Shown here piece by piece: positions 14,842 through 19,177 of a stretch of 19,177 nucleotides of DNA (the first letter of the stretch is position 1; every line of letters starts with the position of its first letter). A program made the position numbers and the translations under genes. The notes under the pieces were generated by a model that was given only the letters and a program-made list of their open reading frames with translations, did no database searches and was not told the origin of the DNA. Source of the stretch: an uncultured Eubacteriales bacterium (lineage in GTDB: Bacteria; Bacillota; Clostridia; Monoglobales; Monoglobaceae); contig CAJLFL010000012.1 of assembly GCA_905205855.1 (NCBI GenBank), positions 1 through 19,177 on the forward strand, in the 5' to 3' direction.

Positions 14842-16104
14842 TTGATTTTGAAGTTGTATAAAAGGGTTTTGACATTATTTGTTGCGGCATATATTGTTTG
14901 GGGAGGTTCTTCCGCATATGCGCTTAGTATTTCCGCACGCGGCGGCTTTGTTATGGATGCCGATACCGGCGAGGAAATCTACAGCCAAAACGGTGATACG
15001 GCGCTTGTTCCGGCAAGCATGACAAAGGTTATGGCGGTTTATGCGATATATGACGCGATGGCACAGGGAAGGATAAGCAAGGATACTGTTATAACGATAG
15101 GGCCGGCTCTTGCCGAGTATTCGCGCAATCCGGGATATTCAAATGTATATCTCAACGCATATGAGGGCTATACGCTGGATGAGCTTTTAAGTGCAATCTT
15201 TGTGGTTTCCGCAAATGCGGCGGTTATGGCTGCCGGTGATTATCTTTACGGAAGCGAAGCAAATTTTGCCGCAAGAATGAATCAGTTTGTAAACGATTGG
15301 GGAATAGACGCACATTTTTATGATTGCAGCGGCGTTTCGGCAAGCAATAGAGTCAGCCCCAGAGCAATGGCGACAATAGCCAAAAGACTTGTGCTTGACT
15401 ATCCGGACTGCCTTAATTATTCCGGCAAAACGTATATTAACTTCCGCGGGCAGACCTATTATTCAACCAACAAGATGCTTCCGGGCAGAGCGTATGACTA
15501 CAGCGGAACGCAGGGACTTAAAACCGGTACGACCTCCGCGGCAGGCGCATGCTTTACCTCTGTGGTGCAGCGCGGCGGCAAAAGGCTTATATCCGTTGTT
15601 ATGGGCGCTCCGTATTCCGATGCGCGTTATACCGACAGCATAGCAATGCTTGACTATGCGTTTGATAAGGTAGGACAGGAGGCACCGCAGCAGACGGTTG
15701 TTAAAGAGGAACCGAATGCGGCAGCGGCAAGAGTTTATATAAACGACATGCCGATACCGGGATTTTATGATAAATACGACAGTTCTGTTATACTTGTCCG
15801 CGTAGAAGACCTGAGCGAAAACGGATTTGACATAACATATGATGACGACAGCAACACTCTGACGGCTGTAAACAATAAGTCAAAGCAGATAAACGGACAT
15901 TTTGAGAATACCGACACCTCTGATTTGGTTATCAAACCCGGAAAGCACATAAATATAATTTTGAGAAATGATGAATCCGACAGCGGCGTTTATACGGCAG
16001 GCGCATATGATATAAACGGCAGTGCGGCAATAAACGTAAAAGAGCTTGTATACCTCGGCTGGGTGGTTCAGAGAGATACCTCCGCAACGGTAGTGACAAG
16101 ATAA
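14842..16104 (+). CDS. Secreted D-alanyl-D-alanine carboxypeptidase (S11) with C-terminal copper-amine-oxidase-like domain
   Basis: The protein has about 420 residues. An N-terminal signal segment ends near SSAYA. The peptidase domain carries S59-M-T-K62, S123-A-N125 and K227-T-G229. A C-terminal part (about 300-415) holds VYINDMPIPGF and GFDITYDDDSNTLTAVN, resembling the copper amine oxidase N-terminal-like domain common as an extracellular add-on in Clostridia. It lacks the C-terminal membrane helix of the other carboxypeptidase here. Start choice is awkward: the longest frame begins at GTG 14836, but that overlaps the AAGGAG site (14831-14836). TTG at 14842 (spacing five) or TTG at 14848 are the realistic starts. 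It is a single-gene transcript closed by a strong terminator, with a WalR-like box at the promoter. Confidence 0.9.
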   Translation: MILKLYKRVLTLFVAAYIVWGGSSAYALSISARGGFVMDADTGEEIYSQNGDTALVPASMTKVMAVYAIYDAMAQGRISKDTVITIGPALAEYSRNPGYSNVYLNAYEGYTLDELLSAIFVVSANAAVMAAGDYLYGSEANFAARMNQFVNDWGIDAHFYDCSGVSASNRVSPRAMATIAKRLVLDYPDCLNYSGKTYINFRGQTYYSTNKMLPGRAYDYSGTQGLKTGTTSAAGACFTSVVQRGGKRLISVVMGAPYSDARYTDSIAMLDYAFDKVGQEAPQQTVVKEEPNAAAARVYINDMPIPGFYDKYDSSVILVRVEDLSENGFDITYDDDSNTLTAVNNKSKQINGHFENTDTSDLVIKPGKHINIILRNDESDSGVYTAGAYDINGSAAINVKELVYLGWVVQRDTSATVVTR

Positions 16105-16112
16105 AAAATCAG

Positions 16113-16152
16113 AACAGGCATATGGGATTTGATTCCCATATGCCTGTTTTTT
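16113..16152 (+). terminator. Intrinsic terminator between convergent genes
   Basis: A perfect 15-bp stem (16113-16127/16134-16148; AACAGGCATATGGGA with its complement) and a 6-nt loop are followed by a T-run to 16152. On the minus strand a U-run also follows a few bases after the stem, so it probably ends the convergent cytidylate-kinase-like transcript too. Confidence 0.93.
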
Positions 16153-16184
16153 ATAGATTCTTTTGACGGAAATTCAATACTGTT

Positions 16185-16778
16185 TTACAGATTGTTTGCC
16201 GCTGCGGCTATAAGCTCAACGCATTTGTCATAACCAAGCTCGCCGCTGTTAAGCGCCATTGTATAATGGCGTACATCTCCCCACTTCTGGTCAGTATAAT
16301 AGTTATAGTTGATACTGCGCTTTTTATCCATATCGCGCATCATCCTTTTTGCCTCGTTCGGCGATTTTTCGTATACACGCTGAATTTTCTCAAGCTTATG
16401 CTGTTCATCGCTGCAGATAAACACGTTAATGCGCTTGGGGTGGTTTTTCAGTATGGCGTCGGCGCATCTTCCGACAATAACACAGGATTCTTTCTCTGCA
16501 AGCTCAAGAATTATTTTGCGCTGAACCGAGTAAAGATAATCCTCAAGGGATTCGCCCATGCTGTTGCGTGCAACCCAGCCGTAGGCAAACATACTTTTGG
16601 AGGGGGAGTACTCGCCCTTTTTCTCGATAAAGTCCTCCGCAAGTCCGGTATGCTCGGCAACCTTGGCGATAATAAGCTTGTCATAAAACGATACTCCCAG
16701 GCGTTCTGCCAGCTTTTCGCCTATAATTCTGCCGCCGCTGCCAAACTCACGGCTGATGGTAATTATTTTGTTGTCCAT
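16185..16778 (-). CDS. Cytidylate kinase-like family protein
   Basis: The 197-residue P-loop protein matches the cytidylate-kinase-like family common in Clostridia (Pfam Cytidylate_kin2). It begins KIITISREFGSGGRIIGEKL, with an atypical phosphate loop at about 9-17, followed by FYDKLIIAKVAEHTGL, then CVIVGRCADAIL and an Arg/Lys-rich lid region (KRMMRDMDKKR). It differs from true Cmk, which carries a standard GPxGxGKS loop, so the substrate is uncertain. The frame extends to ATG 16832, but ATG at 16778 has GGAGG at proper spacing and is preferred; the longer start would lie in the promoter. It is divergent from the S10 operon. Confidence 0.88.
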   Translation of the reverse strand: MDNKIITISREFGSGGRIIGEKLAERLGVSFYDKLIIAKVAEHTGLAEDFIEKKGEYSPSKSMFAYGWVARNSMGESLEDYLYSVQRKIILELAEKESCVIVGRCADAILKNHPKRINVFICSDEQHKLEKIQRVYEKSPNEAKRMMRDMDKKRSINYNYYTDQKWGDVRHYTMALNSGELGYDKCVELIAAAANNL

Positions 16779-16814
16779 AAATATTCCTCCGTTTCCTAAA
16801 CTGTTTCTTTCCTT

Positions 16815-16843
16815 ATTATATAATATATCCAAAAAAATTGCAA
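16815..16843 (-). promoter_or_regulatory. Sigma-A promoter of the cytidylate kinase-like gene
   Basis: On the minus strand TTGCAA (16843-16838), a 17-bp spacer containing a T-run, and a perfect TATAAT (16820-16815) lie about 37 bp upstream of the preferred start. Confidence 0.8.
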
Positions 16844-16956
16844 GCAGCTTTTTGTATAAATTTTATAGTATAAGTTCTGTATAAAAATACAATAAGGGCA
16901 ATTTTAACAAAATTCATCAAAAGTGTTGGTTTTCCCTGTAAAAACGAAAAAAAAAC

Positions 16957-16985
16957 TTGACACTTTGTGCCGCGCGTAGTATAAT
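16957..16985 (+). promoter_or_regulatory. Consensus sigma-A promoter of the S10 operon
   Basis: Perfect TTGACA (16957-16962), a 17-bp spacer and perfect TATAAT (16980-16985). This is the strongest promoter in the window, as expected for ribosomal proteins. It sets a leader of about 295 nt before rpsJ. Confidence 0.92.
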
Positions 16986-16991
16986 GATTAG

Positions 16992-17280
16992 GCGTGACAA
17001 AGACATACGATGATTCCGGAGGTGGCAGAATACCGTAATTACGGCAGTTCTGGAAATTTCGGAGGAGATTGTCCGGTTTAACAAAAACGGGCGGAAAGGT
17101 CACACTTTCTATTGCGAATACAGAAGATAAACCTCTGCGGCAGTATGCTGATGCCGTGTTGGTTTGATTGTGTATGTTGCCCCGAAGCCGTTGTCCCGTT
17201 GGAGGACTTGTCGGATTCGGGTTTCATTTTAGGCTCGTGCGAAACGCCCGGCACGGTGTAAACTTATTTAACTCAAGGAG
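16992..17280 (+). promoter_or_regulatory. Structured 5' leader of the S10 operon
   Basis: The leader contains two good folds. At about 17014-17063 a nested structure is centred on the perfect palindrome CCGTAATTACGG (17033-17044) with CAGAA/TTCTG outside it. At 17181-17221 CCCGAAGCC pairs with GGATTCGGG with one mismatch, enclosing GTCC/GGAC (17193-17196/17204-17207). A GC-rich segment at about 17233-17258 follows, then the AAGGAGGG ribosome site. No T-tract attenuator is obvious. In E. coli L4 represses this operon through its leader; whether this unrelated-looking leader does so is inference. No credible peptide is encoded. Confidence 0.6.
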
Positions 17281-17288
17281 GGTATAGC

Positions 17289-17597
17289 ATGGCAGCAGAA
17301 AAAATCAGAATCAGATTAAAGGCTTACGACCACAGCCTTATCGACCAGAGCGCCGCTAAGATTGTGGAAACTGCAAAAAGAACAGGTTCTAAGGTTTCGG
17401 GTCCGATTCCGCTTCCGACCAAAAAGGAAGTAGTAACCATTCTGAGAGCGGTTCATAAGTACAAGGACAGCCGTGAGCAGTTCGAGATGAGAACACACAA
17501 AAGACTGATTGATGTTCTGAATCCTACCAACAAGACCATTGATGCGCTGAAGCATCTGGATTTGCCGGCAGGTGTAGATATCGAACTGAAAATCTAA
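17289..17597 (+). CDS. rpsJ: 30S ribosomal protein S10 (NusE)
   Basis: S10 sits in the 30S head and, as NusE, also serves in antitermination. The 102-residue length is standard, with typical segments KIRIRLKAYDHSLIDQSA, GPIPLPTKKEVVTILR and FEMRTHKRLIDVLNP. AAGGAGGG precedes the ATG. It is the first gene of the S10 operon. Confidence 0.99.
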   Translation: MAAEKIRIRLKAYDHSLIDQSAAKIVETAKRTGSKVSGPIPLPTKKEVVTILRAVHKYKDSREQFEMRTHKRLIDVLNPTNKTIDALKHLDLPAGVDIELKI

Positions 17598-17728
17598 TTT
17601 TAAACGTTGCAAATTATGCTGCATGGCAGCAAAAAATTTAGGTCACGTTGGTTTTGAAAGAAATCAACCAATAACCCGCAGGTATGTTCATAAAGAACCG
17701 ATGCTTGTGTAAACAGGAGGAAAGAAAA
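17598..17728 (+). promoter_or_regulatory. rpsJ-rplC spacer with two small hairpins
   Basis: This 131-bp gap is long for the S10 operon. It contains TGCTGC-ATG-GCAGCA followed by an A-rich run (about 17619-17640) and a longer GTTGGTTT/AAATCAAC stem (about 17647-17668). No promoter or T-tract is convincing. It may hold an RNA processing or translational control site. Confidence 0.35.
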
Positions 17729-18364
17729 ATGAAAAAGGCAATCTTGGGTAAGAAAATCGGTATGACCCAGATTTTCACAGAGGACGGCAATTTGGTTCCC
17801 GTTACGGTAATCGAGGCTGGTCCTTGTCCTGTTGTCCAGAAAAAAACCGTTGAAGTTGACGGCTACAGCGCTGTTCAGCTCGGTTTTGCTGACAAAAAGG
17901 AAAAACGTTCAAACAAGCCGGAAAAAGGTCACTTTGCAAAGGCCGGCGTTTCGGTAAAGAAGTATTTAAAAGAATTTAAGCTTGACGGCGCTGACGAGAT
18001 GAACGTAGGTGACGTTCTTGACGTTACTCAGTTCGCAGACGGCGACGTTTTGGATGTAACCGGAACCAGTAAAGGTCACGGATACGCAGGTACCATCAAG
18101 AGATGGGGAACACACCGCGGCCCTATGACTCACGGTTCTCACTATCACAGAGGCCCCGGTTCATTGGGCGCATGCTCCGATCCTTCAAGAGTATTCAAGG
18201 GTAAGAAGATGCCGGGACACTTCGGTGTTGATAAAGTAACAATCCAGAATCTTGACCTTGTTAAGGTTGACGCAGAGCGTAACCTTCTGCTGGTTAAGGG
18301 TTCGGTTCCCGGACCTAAGGGCGGATTGCTTGTTGTAAAAAATGCAGTCAAGGCGAATGCCTAA
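17729..18364 (+). CDS. rplC: 50S ribosomal protein L3
   Basis: L3 is an early-assembly 23S rRNA-binding protein near the peptidyl transferase centre. The 211-residue product shows KKAILGKKIGMTQIF, the basic central loop TSKGHGYAGTIKRWGTHRGP, GSHYHRGPGSLGAC, and KGKKMPGHFG. An in-frame ATG at 17684 would add 15 non-conserved residues; the ATG at 17729 has AGGAGG upstream and gives the usual N-terminus, so it is chosen. Confidence 0.99.
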   Translation: MKKAILGKKIGMTQIFTEDGNLVPVTVIEAGPCPVVQKKTVEVDGYSAVQLGFADKKEKRSNKPEKGHFAKAGVSVKKYLKEFKLDGADEMNVGDVLDVTQFADGDVLDVTGTSKGHGYAGTIKRWGTHRGPMTHGSHYHRGPGSLGACSDPSRVFKGKKMPGHFGVDKVTIQNLDLVKVDAERNLLLVKGSVPGPKGGLLVVKNAVKANA

Positions 18365-18390
18365 GCCGCAGAGAGAGGAGGAAATAGTTA

Positions 18391-19014
18391 ATGCCTACAG
18401 TAGATATTTATAATGTTGACGGCAAAGTCGTTGGCAGTATGGATTTAAATGAAAGCGTGTTCGGCGCAGAGGTTCGTCCCGACGTAATGCATGAGGTAGT
18501 TGTAAACTATCTGGCGAACCAAAGACAGGGCACACAGAGCACAAAAACTCGTACAGAGGTTCGCGGCGGCGGAATCAAGCCGTGGCGTCAGAAGGGTACA
18601 GGCCGTGCCCGTCAGGGAAGCATTCGTGCTCCTCAGTGGGTTGGCGGCGGAGTTGCTCTCGGTCCCAAGCCCAGAGATTACAGATATACCTTAAACAAGA
18701 AGGTAAGACGTCTGGCTCTGAAGTCTGCACTCTCATCTAAGGTGCAGGATAACGAAATAATTGTTCTTGACGCACTCAGCTGTGACGAAATCAAGACAAA
18801 GCAGATAACAAATCTTCTGAAGAACCTGAACGTAAACGAAAAGGCGCTCATCGTTCTTCCGGAAAATGACAAGAACATAGTTCTTTCTGCAAGAAATATA
18901 AAGGGTGTTGACACAACTTATGTTGGTTCAATCAATACCTATGAGGTTTTAAACCACACCAAATGCATCATCTTAAAGGATGCAGTATCAAAGCTTGAGG
19001 AGGTGTACGCATAA
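18391..19014 (+). CDS. rplD: 50S ribosomal protein L4
   Basis: L4 lines the exit tunnel and in some bacteria also represses its own operon. The 207-residue length is standard. The extended tunnel loop is visible (RGGGIKPWRQKGTGRARQGS, then IRAPQWVGGGVALGPKPRDY). GAGAGGAGG precedes the ATG. Its stop overlaps the rplW start by one base. Confidence 0.99.
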   Translation: MPTVDIYNVDGKVVGSMDLNESVFGAEVRPDVMHEVVVNYLANQRQGTQSTKTRTEVRGGGIKPWRQKGTGRARQGSIRAPQWVGGGVALGPKPRDYRYTLNKKVRRLALKSALSSKVQDNEIIVLDALSCDEIKTKQITNLLKNLNVNEKALIVLPENDKNIVLSARNIKGVDTTYVGSINTYEVLNHTKCIILKDAVSKLEEVYA

Positions 19015-19177
19015 TGCTGGCACACGATATTATAATCAGACCTATCATTACCGAGCGCAGCATGGATCAGGTTGCGGACCGTAAGTACACCTTTGAAGTA
19101 GCAAAGGGTGCAAACAAGATTGAAATCAAGAAGGCTGTTGAAGAAATCTTTAAGGTAGAGGTAGAAAAGGTTACTAC
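19014..19177 (+). CDS. rplW: 50S ribosomal protein L23, 3' end cut off by window edge
   Basis: L23 surrounds the tunnel exit and docks trigger factor and SRP. The first 54 codons are present, beginning MLAHDIIIRPIITERSMDQV and continuing with KYTFEVAKGANKIEIKKAVE, the typical L23 N-terminus. The ATG shares its A with the last base of the rplD TAA, and GGAGG sits in the end of rplD, indicating coupled translation. Confidence 0.97.
   Translation, partial: MLAHDIIIRPIITERSMDQVADRKYTFEVAKGANKIEIKKAVEEIFKVEVEKVT

Noticed and set aside
16185..16778. Assignment as the standard cytidylate kinase Cmk
   Set aside because: The phosphate loop (SREFGSGGR) and overall sequence match the cytidylate-kinase-like family, not Cmk with its canonical GPxGxGKS loop.
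17010..17081. 23-codon ATG frame in the S10 leader
   Set aside because: No ribosome binding site precedes it and it coincides with the palindromic structure; it is more likely chance than a leader peptide.

Overview
The window looks like chromosome of a low-to-mid GC Gram-positive Clostridia-type bacterium, probably an uncultured gut lineage such as Oscillospirales. This is inferred from the Firmicutes-like gene blocks (pyrH-frr-uppS-cdsA-dxr-rseP, tsaE-tsaB, S10 operon), strong AGGAG-type ribosome binding sites, consensus sigma-A promoters with 17-bp spacers, and several families typical of Clostridia. No 16S gene or other decisive marker is present, so the placement is only approximate.

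Layout. Positions 1-10302 are entirely minus strand. In transcription order they run tsaE, tsaB, a membrane-anchored D,D-carboxypeptidase, a small multidrug-export-family membrane protein, a Ser-rich single-pass membrane protein, pyrH, frr, uppS, cdsA, dxr, rseP, then a truncated WalK/PhoR-like sensor kinase. A consensus promoter sits before tsaE and another before the small export protein. This block joins tRNA modification, nucleotide supply, ribosome recycling, isoprenoid and phospholipid precursor synthesis and wall synthesis. Plus-strand comEB (dCMP deaminase family) diverges from tsaE. It converges on mgtE across a 390-bp spacer holding a palindromic repeat cluster and a bidirectional terminator.

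Positions 11309-14661 (minus) hold mgtE, a structured leader containing a short upstream ORF, and a heparinase II/III-like lyase that lacks a signal peptide. Divergent from the lyase is a second, secreted D,D-carboxypeptidase with its own consensus promoter and a perfect match to the WalR box. A 15-bp-stem terminator separates it from a convergent cytidylate-kinase-like gene. That gene is divergent from the S10 ribosomal protein operon (rpsJ, rplC, rplD, rplW cut by the window end), which has a perfect TTGACA/TATAAT promoter and a roughly 290-nt structured leader.

Most of the window is conserved housekeeping. The points of interest are non-coding: a family of hairpin repeats with a constant CCGTAG end and compensating stem changes, at three loci; the WalR-like operator in a window that also holds a WalK-like kinase; the short ORF and hairpins before mgtE; and the S10 leader. 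I saw no phage, insertion sequence, CRISPR array, tRNA or rRNA, and no clear novel multi-gene system.
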